Below, piece by piece: positions 25,769 to 36,092 of a stretch of 64,000 nucleotides of DNA. Each line of letters begins with the position of its first letter. The stretch's first letter is position 1. Below the pieces are notes generated by a model that made no database searches, had not been told where the DNA came from, and was given only the letters and a program-made list of their open reading frames with translations. The DNA is from Camillea tinctor (lineage: Eukaryota > Ascomycota > Sordariomycetes > Xylariales > Xylariaceae), in contig MU394156.1 in the NCBI GenBank assembly GCA_022578605.1, forward strand, positions 25,673 through 89,672, read 5' to 3'. A program made the position numbers and the translations under genes.

Positions 25769-28215
25769 GTTGTCGAAGAATCGTCGTGTATGAAGAGAAG
25801 GCTACTTATCTCCTATGTTCTACGATCAACGTTTTTTTTCTCGTAGTTTATCAAAGTTTTGGTACCAGCCAGTATGCATAAAATTGCTTTGATGTTTGCC
25901 CTTGATATTGATTTTGAACGAGAGAAAGGGTATAAATGATTCGGGGGTTGGGGGGGATCTAGGTTATGAAACTCACTTATTTGCCAAGGCCAGCTTGGTC
26001 GGATTCGTATAGTTGTCTGCCTATGACTCTGCTATATTCTCCTTTTGGCTTGAGCTCTTCAGGTAGGCAGTATTTGAGCTATGGTGTTGTGTATATGGAT
26101 GGTAGAATCACTTGTATGCGTTATGCAGAGCTTCCGAAATATTGCCGACAGTCGGCCGTCCTCGGCATCGTAATTATAGAGAGAGATGCCTACGCCATCG
26201 AGATAAGCTTAACAATTGATTGTTTGGTGTCTTCAAACATTGTCTTTCTCTTAGGAGAACAGGGATCCTATTCTTGAACCATTTGCATAGAGGCTTGGCA
26301 AATTTGCGACCAGAAAGGTTCTTTGGAACTACAAAGTGATACCTATGCTAGAGTATGTTTTCTTTGTGCTATCAATAATAGAGCTGCTTGAAGTCTTTAT
26401 TCAAGTTCAAAACTCTTTGTAGGACATATAGGTAGGTGTAGGTGTCTCTATCAACTCCCCTCTAATTATGGTGGCTATGAAGGAATGTATTACGGTGCTT
26501 CTCCGATACATGTAATGCAAGGTTTATCCAATGAGAATGGACTCTCCCTATACCTTGCACAAAGCTACTGATTTAGACTAGTTACTAATATGCCTTCACT
26601 GTGTTGTAGATGACCAACCCATATTATTATCACGTATGACTTTGCTGTAGTTAGTTAAAAAGGCTGAACCGGAATTCATAGTCCAAGATGCACTTCATTC
26701 GATTATCAACTGTCGATATGGGGAATATTAATCATGGTATATTTTTGAGGGTTCAAGGGGCAGGGCTCGGTTACATGGAGAATTTGATGATCAAATACGG
26801 TACCATAGACTTCGGATGTCATGTTCTGGTATATATAAACGTATTCTACAACTTGAAAGGCCGCTGATTCCTGGTAGAAAAGTCTAGCGAGGCAGATCAC
26901 AAAGGTTCACTAGAAAGCAGGTATTATTGAATAAAGGCTCTTGTTTGTCCAACTGGGCTACGGTGGAAAGGGGCAATGACTTTACGGATTAAAAAGTTTG
27001 GCTTTTGCTTGAATGAATTATGTGACACTGTCTAAAGGGAAACAAAGTAAAAGGTTTTTCTCGCAGATGTCATAGTCTAGGTAATCAAACATCTTTAAGA
27101 CACATGAGCTTTAAAGTCCGTTGATAACCATTTCTTATTTCGTGCGCTAATTTATTTAGGACAATGCCTTGATGGGACACGAGATTCAGATCTCTTTGCA
27201 CATAAGTCACCCATATTTTAGGGGGTACTATATTCTAGAAGAATTTTGAGGGAGCTGAGGCCTACAAGCTTAGGACTGTAGAAATCCTTTGTATTTGCTG
27301 TCTTACATAATGACTTTGAGAGATGGAGACTGGTATCTTGTAGGACACACTTTTGGCACTTCCATTTTTGATGCTCGGGCTAAGCTGAGAGCAATCATAA
27401 ATCCGGGTTTATTCATTGCCCAAACCCCCAAGAGTGTAAGAGTGTATATTCTATAATGTCAATGGGCTGGAGAGGAGGAAGGATGGATTCCTCTCCAGGC
27501 AAGCTGCCAGATGCTAGTTACATAATAACACTATGTGCTGGGTCTATGTGCACGGACTGGGTGGTTGCCCCCGCGACAGGAAGCCCGTTTTCTCGACATT
27601 GCTCTTTTGAGAAGCGTATGCGATCCTCGGACCTTCAATATAACACATCGTGATGACAGGCAAAAATCAAATATGGGAGAAAAAGTAAATCAGATGGTGC
27701 GCTATACTAAGCCCTTAGAAATAGGAAAAATAAGGTCCTTATATAAGACCATCGCTGTACAGTTTCCGAAAGCGTGCATTGATCACCATAGATCTTATTT
27801 TATATGTGTGTCAGCTCGCTATACAACAAAGCTGATATCGCTTCTGCATGGAATTGGATAAGCTGACAATAACGGACAATAATGTGAAAGTAAGTCTCCT
27901 TTGACGCCAGTTAAAGTTACCGAGCACTTGACAATTGCGGAGAAATATCCGAAAGATGGAGACATAACATCCCGGCAATATTAAGGAGACTTTAGAAGGA
28001 AACTTAATATACTCCCCATTTAGAATAATTAGAGCATTTGGAGGTTTCTTTGATTTCTTGTGCTACGAATTTTAATCCTAAGGAAGTCTATAAATGATAT
28101 TTGCATCCCGTGGAATTGCTAGAAAAATCACCAATTCAATAACCACCGAGAATCAGATTAGTTATCAACTTCTCATCGGCGACTCATAAGTACAATTATC
28201 ATTAGATAAGTCACT
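25769..28215. other. Intergenic region with one diverged repeat
   Basis: No supported gene in 2.4 kb; short open frames at 25966-26277 and 27535-27861 have no features and the latter overlaps a repeat. It holds the promoter of the disordered-protein gene at the left, and on the right the AT-rich promoter of the GST-like gene. Confidence 0.45.
27631..27816 (+). repeat. Dispersed repeat family B, copy 1
   Basis: This stretch aligns by eye with 31696-31903: shared blocks include GAAAAAGTA, GATGGTG, TAGAAATAGGAAAAA versus CAGAAATGGGAAAAA, CCTTATATA, and the end GTGTGTCAGCTC versus GTGGCAGCTC. It is clearly more diverged than copy 2 and its terminal inverted arms are no longer complementary. Confidence 0.55.
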
Positions 28216-29025
28216 ATGAGTACCCAAAATTACCACTATACACTTTGGCTATGGCTTGAGGGTATGTTCCCTCGCCGCTTGAATTACTTTCTCCTGATGA
28301 AGGGTCTTGTCTCCACGCCAATGGATCTTCTTCAAGGAACGACGAACGTACCAAACCTCCGAATAGTCAAGATGAGACCCGATATGGAAACTGGCTCATG
28401 GAAGTTCGATTCTGAAGCTGATGCCCTTCCAAGAGGCACTAGCACACCTTGTCTACGTGTTACGGATACCCAGACGGGCCGTGAGCGCTGGGTCTATGAA
28501 AGTGTTTCTATTCTCTCTTACTTCGAGAGTATATTTCGTGGTCATGGGTTGACATTGCTTTCCCTAGATCCTCTTGACGTTGCAGCCACGAATGATATAA
28601 TTGGTGTTATCAACCTAGCAATGGCCGAGGGTGGTACTTACATGAGACATGCATGCCCTGCAATGGCAGCTTGGTCAGGCCTGAAGAACGAAGACCGTAG
28701 TCATGCCGCAGCATTAAATTCTTATGGGATCATGGTTAAGGACCTTAGAAAAGTACAGATTTGGGCAGAAGATACCCTCGCTGAGACTGGTTGGCTTACT
28801 CCAGGAGTTCAAGGTCCTGGACTGGCTGATATTACACTAGCAGCCGGTAGAAGATATCTAGAACTTGGTTATGGGTGGGATATATTTGAGAGGGAAGAGT
28901 TGAAGGTGCTCGCGGCGTGGTATAAACGGTTCAAGAATACACTGCCATGGTGGGATGCCTTAGAGGAGAGAGAGGATGTGCATCCGAAGGAGATGATGCT
29001 TGGCAAGGAATACCGTGAAGTGTAA
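28216..29025 (+). CDS. Glutathione S-transferase-like protein
   Basis: Single-exon frame of 269 residues with a GST-like layout. The N-terminal half (MSTQNYHYTLWLWLEGMFPRRLNYFLLMKGL) looks like a thioredoxin-fold start, and LPRGTSTPCLRV followed by WVYESVSILSYFE matches the cis-Pro strand and the ES glutathione-binding motif. The C-terminal half is helical, with TGWLTPGVQGPGLADITLAAG resembling the GST_C signature GPxxxxADI, and a terminal LPWWDALEERE. GSTs conjugate glutathione to electrophiles or act as isomerases; the substrate is unknown. The usual catalytic Ser/Tyr/Cys is not obvious near the N-terminus, where the sequence is WLEGMFPRR. It lies about 5.5 kb from the first dioxygenase of the putative cluster, so any role there is uncertain. 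Confidence 0.75.
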   Translation: MSTQNYHYTLWLWLEGMFPRRLNYFLLMKGLVSTPMDLLQGTTNVPNLRIVKMRPDMETGSWKFDSEADALPRGTSTPCLRVTDTQTGRERWVYESVSILSYFESIFRGHGLTLLSLDPLDVAATNDIIGVINLAMAEGGTYMRHACPAMAAWSGLKNEDRSHAAALNSYGIMVKDLRKVQIWAEDTLAETGWLTPGVQGPGLADITLAAGRRYLELGYGWDIFEREELKVLAAWYKRFKNTLPWWDALEEREDVHPKEMMLGKEYREV

Positions 29026-29610
29026 ATTAAACTTCCGCTGAGTTAATTATGGTGCCAAACTATGATGATGAGGTGCATATCTGTCATAACTCTTCATTTT
29101 CGGCATTCTGTTTGCTTCTCAAGTGCCTCTATAGGAAGCACAGTACCAAAGTATTGATTACTCTGAATGGCCAGAAAGTATTAATTCCCAAAATAAAAGA
29201 ATCTGACCGCCTGCCGATATATAAGAATCTGGTAGAACTACCATGTATAGGCGAGAGCATTCGCGCTTCACCTACCTTTTTCAGGCTCTGTTGCCTCGAC
29301 CTTCTTTTCTAATCATAACAGGCCCCACCATTTCATACAAGGTGTTCCTGTGTCCAGTTTATAACCGTTCTACTCTGACTTGGAACTCGGAATAAGAGCC
29401 GCTTGACCCAAAGCTATGCGCGTGGTTAGTTTATGCCTTCAAAGAAGACATTCGGGTGTATATTATCAAACTTTATGGGGAATCCATTATTTATCATATC
29501 TTGTGGCGACTCTACACTTTTTGAAGTTATATATTCAGCATACCTGTCACCTTCCAGTCTAATAGCGTAGGCATTCCCATAGATATCTTGAGACGACATG
29601 GCTCTCTAGA

Positions 29611-29668
29611 GGAGAAAGGAGGAGAAAGGAGGAGAAAGGAGGAGAAAGGAGGAGAAAGGAGGAGAAAA
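29611..29668 (+). repeat. 10-bp tandem repeat, about six units
   Basis: Near-perfect tandem copies of GGAGAAAGGA, the last one changed to GGAGAAAAGA. It lies about 40 nt upstream of the LTR-like repeat. No coding potential. Confidence 0.95.
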
Positions 29669-29704
29669 GATGTAAATACACGAGCCCTCATGAGATGCTA
29701 TATA

Positions 29705-29771
29705 TGTGGGGGATAACCCCCTAGGACACATGCGAGGCACTGGGCACAATAGTCTGTATTGTGCTATATGC

Positions 29772-29819
<48 letters not shown>

Positions 29820-29878
29820 TAGTGAACCCAAAAAGGAGAACTAATACATTTAGGCCTGCTGAGCCATCTTGACGTAAT
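29705..29878 (+). repeat. LTR-like dispersed repeat, copy 2
   Basis: Starts TGTGGGGGATAACCCCCTAGG, contains GGGCACAATAG, a GA microsatellite of about 42 nt (29772-29813), ACCCAAAAAGGAGAACTAAT and ends GCCTGCTGAGCCATCTTGACGTAA. Same order of blocks as the copies at 8240 and 45450, with the microsatellite differing in length and composition between copies. Confidence 0.7.
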
Positions 29879-31034
29879 AATAAATACCCATCTAGTACCT
29901 TGATCCCAGGTTCCATATGCCTATACCCCATGCGTCACATATCTATAAAGTTCCCCTTCGGCGTCCTAATAGGAATATTTTTGGTATGGTAGTTTACATT
30001 CAAGTAGCGACATTTATTCCACGGCCTCGACGAGGCATTCGGAAATAATCCATGAAATCATCAAGGCTACCCCAAATGGTTGTGAGAATGTGTCACAAGG
30101 GACCAAGGAAGTGCTCAGGTAATCAGTACATTGTTGTGAGAGGAACTGACTACAACTATGGATATCACTGTTACTTATATATAAGCATCTCTCTTTGTTC
30201 CTTCCTAGCCCCTGACACGTTATTCCCATCAACTATGGGATCTTCAGAGTATACTCTACGAGAACTATCAAATTTGTGGCCCAGGATAGGTGTCATACGT
30301 GAACACTGCCAAGACTTATTAGTAAAAATGATACCTTGTATTGGTTACGGTTGCATATAGAGAGTATGCGTATAACTAACTTACATAATGGGATAGATGC
30401 CTTAGGCTAGAATGTATGTATATAAATAAGAGCATAATTCTTAATATAAGATCTAGGAAAACTTAGAACCTTAAGACTCCTTAAGACCATAAAGGAATTA
30501 TTAGTTAAATATGACTCTTTGTTCCAAGCTATGACTCCTTGTCACAATAGGTCTGTCTGATGTGATGATCTCATGATATTACAGCTTGCTCTGCTGACTG
30601 GAAGAAGGCTAACGGGTGTATTGTCTATATCATGTAAATATTTGAATTGAATATCGAATCCCTATATTCTTTTAAGTCCAGACAGCCTAGTACGTGACAT
30701 TATCCTACAAGATTAAGGCTTTATATCATAACGGAGTAGAAGAAGGCGTGAGTGTACTGCTCCTAAATAGCTCCAAGTGAAAGTTGACTAGAACTTCTAT
30801 AGAAGTATATGGAGTTCGAATTATATATTTAATGTGTGAAAAAAATTAGTGGTTCAAACATGATTATTTTGCATCTTGTACCGTCTCTTTAGTTGTAGTT
30901 CGTCAATATCTTAGTATATTCTATGTAGATGATGAACTTACAATACGGAATCTGGAATCGATATAGCTTAGTTGCTACAATTTGATTAGAGCATTTTAGT
31001 ATAAGAGAACGTGTCGAATAGTGGTGATCCTAGA

Positions 31035-32199
31035 TCACCTTCCTTTACCAATGTTCCTCGTTGCCAGACCTGTACTGACATATAAAAGAGATACCAAAAC
31101 CTCCTCAATCATTTCTAATCCCACTCGTAGCCCAAGACTTCCTGTTACAGGGTTAAGCATTTGGGTTTGCGTAAAGAAGTATACCAAGCTAGCTAGGAGT
31201 CGAACACCTATAAGAGGTATAGTAACCAGAACAGCTATAAACAACACTCGGCCTCCCTGGTATTCCTTTGGTCGTGTTTTCTGGTGTAATAGAGCCACGT
31301 AGGTAGATGACGCGATAATAATTAAAATGAGCCAGCTTAATAATAGTATAACTATCCCAGCCTTTGCTAGTCTCATAGCGTGTGAAATATCATCTGTAGT
31401 TGAAGCAGAGGTGTTTAAACGGGCCGTATCCACTGCTACAAGAGCCAGACAAGTAGAAACAACAATATGAAACTGTACTATCAGGGCTGTTTCAAAACCT
31501 TTGCGTACTGTCCTAACAAGATTGTTACAACAACGTATTAGGCAACGCTGTTATACTATGAGGCTAAAAGGTTCTCTCAATAACCAAGTGGTTATTGGAT
31601 CTTAATTCTATATTATATAGTTACTCACTAATCCTGGGACGTAACAAAGATACGCTCGTCTGTGGAATAGCAAGTGTCAGGTATGGATTAGGGTGTTATT
31701 CAAATATAAAACAGAGTACATATCACGATAACAAGCAATAATATAAAGTAAGGGAAAAAGTAGATAGATGGTGTGCCTAGTAACGCTCCCAGAAATGGGA
31801 AAAAGAAGCTCCTTATATATCTTATTATGGAGCTTCGCCCCATAGTTTCTGGGAGCGCGCGCACTGACCACTATAGTTCTTTATATTATATTGGTGGCAG
31901 CTCCATAGTACAAGGTACGTAGAATGAATTAGGACTTACGCTTCATGTAAAATTCCTGCAGTGGATGAGAGAAGTGGTGACAAACTAACATTAGACACTA
32001 TTTCAGCGGAATGGCCGGTAGGACTGTTGAGTTCTAATACGCTTGCCACGATGCGGATTGTGCAGAACGCGAGTAGGTACCCCCAACCTAAAATAGCGGC
32101 GTGACGAAATCCATGTTTGATAGACACATAAACCGTTATGATAGATAGAAGGACGTATATAATAAGAAAGGCAATCGGTAGCGCATTTGAGTATAGCAT
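31035..32199 (-). CDS. DUF7702-type integral membrane protein
   Basis: Fungal membrane protein of unknown function, 245 residues in my model. Exons (minus) are 32199-31940 and 31512-31035; the intron of 427 nt is unusually long because a repeat sits inside it. Exon 1 has the pattern of the family: hydrophobic start LPIAFLIIYVLLSIITVYVSIKHG, then GWGYLLAFCTIRIVASVLEL and SLSPLLSSTAGILHEA. Exon 2 gives three to four more membrane helices (IVQFHIVVSTCLALVAV, VILLLSWLILIIIASSTYVALL, VLFIAVLVTIPLIGVRLLASLVYFF and the end VSLLYVSTGLATRNIGKG). The donor GTAAGT and the acceptor TTGTTAG restore the frame. About seven helices are expected. Whether the long intron is still spliced cannot be told from the sequence; if not, the gene is inactive. 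Confidence 0.72.
31696..31903 (+). repeat. Dispersed repeat family B, copy 2, with inverted arms, inside an intron
   Basis: Lies within the intron of the DUF7702-type gene. The core at about 31792-31856 is a foldback: CGCTCCCAGAAA with GAAGCTCC on one side and GGAGCTTC with TTTCTGGGAGCG on the other. A diverged copy is at 27631-27816. The foldback and small size fit a MITE-like element, with no coding capacity. Confidence 0.65.
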
Positions 32200-33788
32200 A
32201 ATGAAATAAGTAAATACGTTTGATGGGATGAAGTGTTACGGAACTAGGACTTGGCAGCGGACTCTAGAATGCAATAAAATAGAAATTCTTGTCCTTGAAC
32301 TAGAAGGATCCGAAGACTCTTTATATAATAACTTGACTCTATGAATAATTTACAATTATTAAAGCAAAATCCCGAGGCTGGGATAGGCCAAACTACGGGA
32401 ATAAATGAAACCAAAAGCCCCGGTGATGGTCAATCAATAGACATAAACAATAATTCTCTCTTAGAATAGCCAATTCACTTTGACTGTACAATGCGGCATA
32501 GACCCAGATCATTGGTGAGGTGATATGGTCGTTGCTGAGCCTCAGCTTAGGTATTTCTCAGGCATTAATGTCGCATAAGGCAGCTATTATTGATCTACAA
32601 CCATATTAATTGTGCCAACTTACAGCCCAAGTCCGTCCATTACGTAGCATAGGAGATTAACTGCTGCCGCATCTATTCCATGCTGAAGGGATATTGAATA
32701 TCATACTTCCGCAGTCGTCGAGAGGGAGTGGTTCTAGATGCCTTATGCGAAAGCACCATGCCTGATTCCGATGTTGGGTAGATTAATTAGAAGATAAGAG
32801 AACTAAAAAGCTATACTCAACTTGTTACGAGTCACACTACAGTGCTGGTGACTGGCTCTCTTATCGTGGTGTATTAAGTGAGAAGTTGTTGCGCGTATAG
32901 CCATGGGCAATTGTGGGAGGCGATATGCCAAATTATAAAGCCACGGAGGATATTATGAAATACATGTATTTTGTCAAAATATTTGTGACTGCTTGTAAGC
33001 ATACACAACTATGTCGTGGATGGATATAGCTCCAGAGTCCAATCTTCTCCACCAACAACATTTTAATTTCCTATATTCCCGTTAGGTTGCTTCTATATAA
33101 TTTCTTTAAAATAAGGTTCAAATACATTATTATAATCCATACGGGCTCAGTGTTTATGGTTCTATCAATATAATCGTTTATATGAAACTACAATATATGA
33201 ATAATAGTAGCTGATATTAATTGAAATGACTGTTAAGAGGTAATATGCCTGTATTCAAAAACTAGAATAATTGTTTTAGAATGGCTATGCTAGATCCATC
33301 CTCCATTTCGCGAGGGGATTTCTAACTTTCTATATAAACAGATAGCTTAGTCCTCCGCCTATAAAACCTTTTAGCCGTTAGCGCGCATTCCGATATTTTA
33401 ATTATACAAAGCATGAGTGTTAACGCCCAACGCCGACCTCCTTAAATATGTTGAACCTATTATTTATTCTTCCAGTCCTAACCCCTCACTTGCCTTCATT
33501 CCTGCATGTTAGCATGTTGCTTAGTCGTTGGATATATGTGGACCCGCAGATCGGGGTATCCACATCGTAACAATGACCGAGAGTAACTTGTACAAAGCAT
33601 AAGGTAAATATCAAGTTGTAAGATAATATAGAAAGATTAAAGGAACGACTAAATGGTTTCATAGTTAATGAATACAGTTTCTAGTACTGTAAACGATTAA
33701 ATAGGAATTTACATGGTCCGCATTTTCTAGGTTAGGAGTGAAGTAAGGTCTTTATGTATGCCAATTAAGCCAGTCACGTTTCAAAAAT
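32200..33788. other. AT-rich intergenic region
   Basis: No supported gene or repeat in 1.6 kb. Stop codons are dense in all frames. It contains the promoter of the DUF7702-type gene at the left and the 5' flank of the tRNA-Trp gene at the right. Confidence 0.5.
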
Positions 33789-33860
33789 GACTTCGTGGCG
33801 CAAAGGTAGCGCATCTGATTCCAGTCCAGAAGGTTATCCGTTCGAATCGGGTCGAGGTCA
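33789..33860 (+). tRNA. tRNA-Trp (CCA), intronless
   Basis: A 72-nt cloverleaf can be folded: acceptor GACTTCG with CGAGGTC (one G-T), D arm GCGC-AAAGGTA-GCGC, anticodon loop TTCCAGT with anticodon CCA, and T arm ATCCG-TTCGAAT-CGGGT, discriminator A. A T-rich tract (CTTTTTCT) about 30 nt downstream can serve as the Pol III terminator. The anticodon stem ends in an A-C mismatch at 31-39, where fungal tRNA-Trp normally has A-T, so the gene may be weakened or a tRNA pseudogene. It stands just outside the putative metabolite cluster. Confidence 0.85.
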
Positions 33861-34506
33861 ATTCTCTATTTCTCTTGTATTTTATATTCTTTTTCTTAGT
33901 TACTTTTTAATTTGCAGCCCATTTAAATTAACTGGAGAGCGCCAGCAAGCTTGTAGTGGGGTGTGCTATAAATGTTAGCGATCCAGTACTAGTAACCTAG
34001 CTTTTATCCATCTTTCCTCTAACAACCAAATATACCATATCCACATTATACCATATTACCTGCTGCTAAGGAATGCTCTTTATTAAAACGGGCTATAGCT
34101 TTTTATTTTTACGCAAACTTGTGTGTAAAAAAGGTTAGCTCGCCACCTCCCCTCCACGCGCTTTTTTTTTCTACTAATACCTAGCTATACATTAAATTTC
34201 ATCGCTGACCTAGCTATATAATAAATTACATTGTTGACTTAGCTATATAAGTGGTGTATGTGGCTAAAGGTGGTTAAGGGATAGGTTGGCGACTATAGTA
34301 AAAAGGTAGGTCGGCGCAGTGCTGCAATTAATAAAAAGCACTTTTTAATAACTCATTAAAAAGGGGTTTAAATAAACCAATTAAAGCAAAGAAAACATAT
34401 AGGAAATTTTTTTCTGCAGGTAAAGAAGCAACCCTTTTTAAAGAAAGGCATCTTAAGCGGTTTAAAAATATGATAGGTAAGTACATGTGCATTCCTTAAA
34501 AGGTCT
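33861..34506. other. AT-rich spacer with a short tandem repeat
   Basis: Between the tRNA and the first dioxygenase there is no gene. The stretch holds the tRNA terminator region, a 29-bp tandem repeat at 34179 and an AT-rich zone with runs of A and T. It includes the 3' flank of the dioxygenase gene. Confidence 0.5.
34179..34250 (+). repeat. 29-bp tandem repeat, about 2.5 units
   Basis: Three imperfect units begin ACCTAGCTATA, ACCTAGCTATA and ACTTAGCTATA at 34179, 34208 and 34237, exactly 29 nt apart. The differences between units are mostly C-T or A-G changes. Confidence 0.75.
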
Positions 34507-35676
34507 TCACGCCCCAGAATCTGTCTTATGCATGGCTTTCGCTCTTCGCTGGACCCAATCTTCACAACTTATTTCGTCGTATTTCCTCTCTTCTCCCTCC
34601 GCTACGCAGCTATCCAGCACCCCGCAGCTCTCATTCAGATTGAAGCCGAAGAAGAATGGCATGCTGATCCTCTCTTTGCCACTCCAATTCTGTGCTCTGT
34701 GTACTGTGCTGACGTATCGATCATTCGTGATCCGCTGAAGGTAGTCCGCGATGTTGACTACAAACGTTCCTGGGATCGGCTGTGCGTTAATCCACTGCCC
34801 TTGGCGATTTAATACCTGCAACCCTCCATTATTATCCTGCCATAGGATTGTAAAAAGCTGGAAATCCGTGTGTGAACCAATCGAGACTTGTCCCTTGTTA
34901 TCCTTGCCCACCTCCATAGATGACCCTGGAGAGGGGATAGGTGGGTAATAGTTTAGCGCGAATGCTGCATCCGGATGCGTAATTTTTTCAGCGAAATAAT
35001 CTTCAGGTAAGTTGAGAGACAGAGCAAAGGAATGTACTAGGGCTCGGGCTAGAACAAGACACGAGCGCCAGTATCTGACGACAGCCTCTTTAAAATGCGG
35101 GATGTTGGCCGTTGCATCCCAATGGAAGTCCTCATAGCGAAGATATCGTGCAATGTGAGGCGGGATGGTATCTAAACTTGCAACCGCTGGGTCGTATCTA
35201 GGATCGTATGTCCAAGAGAAGGTTTCGCGCACGTCTATGGACTCGAATGGGTTGATTCTTTGCGACATAGGTGGCTTATAACCATTGAAGTACTTAGACT
35301 GTTTGATATTGGCACGGTTTTTAATATCCGGTGACTGACGAAAGAAGTGTAGACAGGCGCTGTAAGCATCGTCAGTCACCTCAGAAGGAACACCGTGGTT
35401 TTTGATGTAGAAGAATCCAATGTTTGTAGCTGCGTCACGAATTTCGGTTGCTACCTTGGCCCTATCCGATAGCGCTGTGCTGAAGATCCCCGCGATGTCG
35501 ATGATGGGGATCTCGGATGGATCAGCATCGCGCAGTGGGGTAGTTAAGACGGTACGGCAAACCGGACCATTTCCTGACGAGAGACGGAGCTGAGTTGTGG
35601 GGATGGGATCGATTGAGGACATAGCCGATGTATTTGTATGTAGTCGTTGATATACCCATAGAAATATGGTTGACAT
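34507..35676 (-). CDS. 2-oxoglutarate/Fe(II)-dependent dioxygenase (first of two)
   Basis: Oxidative enzyme of the isopenicillin N synthase/plant-type DIOX family, 389 residues, single exon. DIOX_N comes first, with SEIPIIDIAGIF at residues 54-65 and GFFYIKNHGVP at 87-97. The 2OG-Fe(II) core has the metal triad His269-x-Asp271 in GSHTDFQLFTIL and His326 in STVHRAQN, and the 2-oxoglutarate clamp Arg336-x-Ser338 in ERISMPF; NYYPPIP is the conserved core strand. These enzymes hydroxylate, desaturate or rearrange small molecules and are common tailoring enzymes in fungal clusters. A second ATG at Met19 (MSSIDPIP) may be the true start. The next gene to the right on the same strand is an MFS transporter, and a second paralogous dioxygenase is 2.5 kb away, so joint work in one pathway is plausible. 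Confidence 0.92.
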   Translation of the reverse strand: MSTIFLWVYQRLHTNTSAMSSIDPIPTTQLRLSSGNGPVCRTVLTTPLRDADPSEIPIIDIAGIFSTALSDRAKVATEIRDAATNIGFFYIKNHGVPSEVTDDAYSACLHFFRQSPDIKNRANIKQSKYFNGYKPPMSQRINPFESIDVRETFSWTYDPRYDPAVASLDTIPPHIARYLRYEDFHWDATANIPHFKEAVVRYWRSCLVLARALVHSFALSLNLPEDYFAEKITHPDAAFALNYYPPIPSPGSSMEVGKDNKGQVSIGSHTDFQLFTILWQDNNGGLQVLNRQGQWINAQPIPGTFVVNIADYLQRITNDRYVSTVHRAQNWSGKERISMPFFFGFNLNESCGVLDSCVAEGEERKYDEISCEDWVQRRAKAMHKTDSGA

Positions 35677-36092
35677 ATAATAATTATTCTGTGTTAGGCA
35701 TATGGTAGTTTAATGCTACAGCTTCATTGACTATCATTTCCATTTCAATGGTGAGGGAATGTGATATAGTTAACCTAACGTATTACGAGTTATACAAATA
35801 CAAATAAACTTCAGTTCTATAGCTCCTAGAAGAAGCTTATCAATGCCAGAAGGGGTGTGATAAGTGAAATTAGCCCCGAGATAGATGTCTCACTTTAACT
35901 TGCGTTGGATTGGAAGTTTTCCATCCCATCGGGATTTAGCCGAAGTAGGGCACGTGCCAGTATTGCTCATTATGTATGTAGTGTATATGTAACATATAGC
36001 ATTAACAATGCTGCTATCTATGAGAAAGAAAACTCCGAAGTTAGGCTTTTTATCTTATCTTCCAGTCTCGTGGTTTTAGAACCCATAGATAA
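35677..36092. other. Spacer between dioxygenase and transporter
   Basis: Promoter and 5' UTR of the dioxygenase (minus) and the 3' flank of the MFS gene (minus). No gene was seen. Confidence 0.5.

Larger units (their letters stand above)
29026..31034. other. Intergenic region with microsatellites and a repeat
   Basis: No supported gene. An 87-codon open frame at 29049-29312, just after the GST-like gene, has no recognisable features and may be its 3' UTR. The region carries a 10-bp tandem repeat, a long GA run and copy 2 of the LTR-like repeat, then featureless AT-rich DNA to 31034. Confidence 0.45.
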
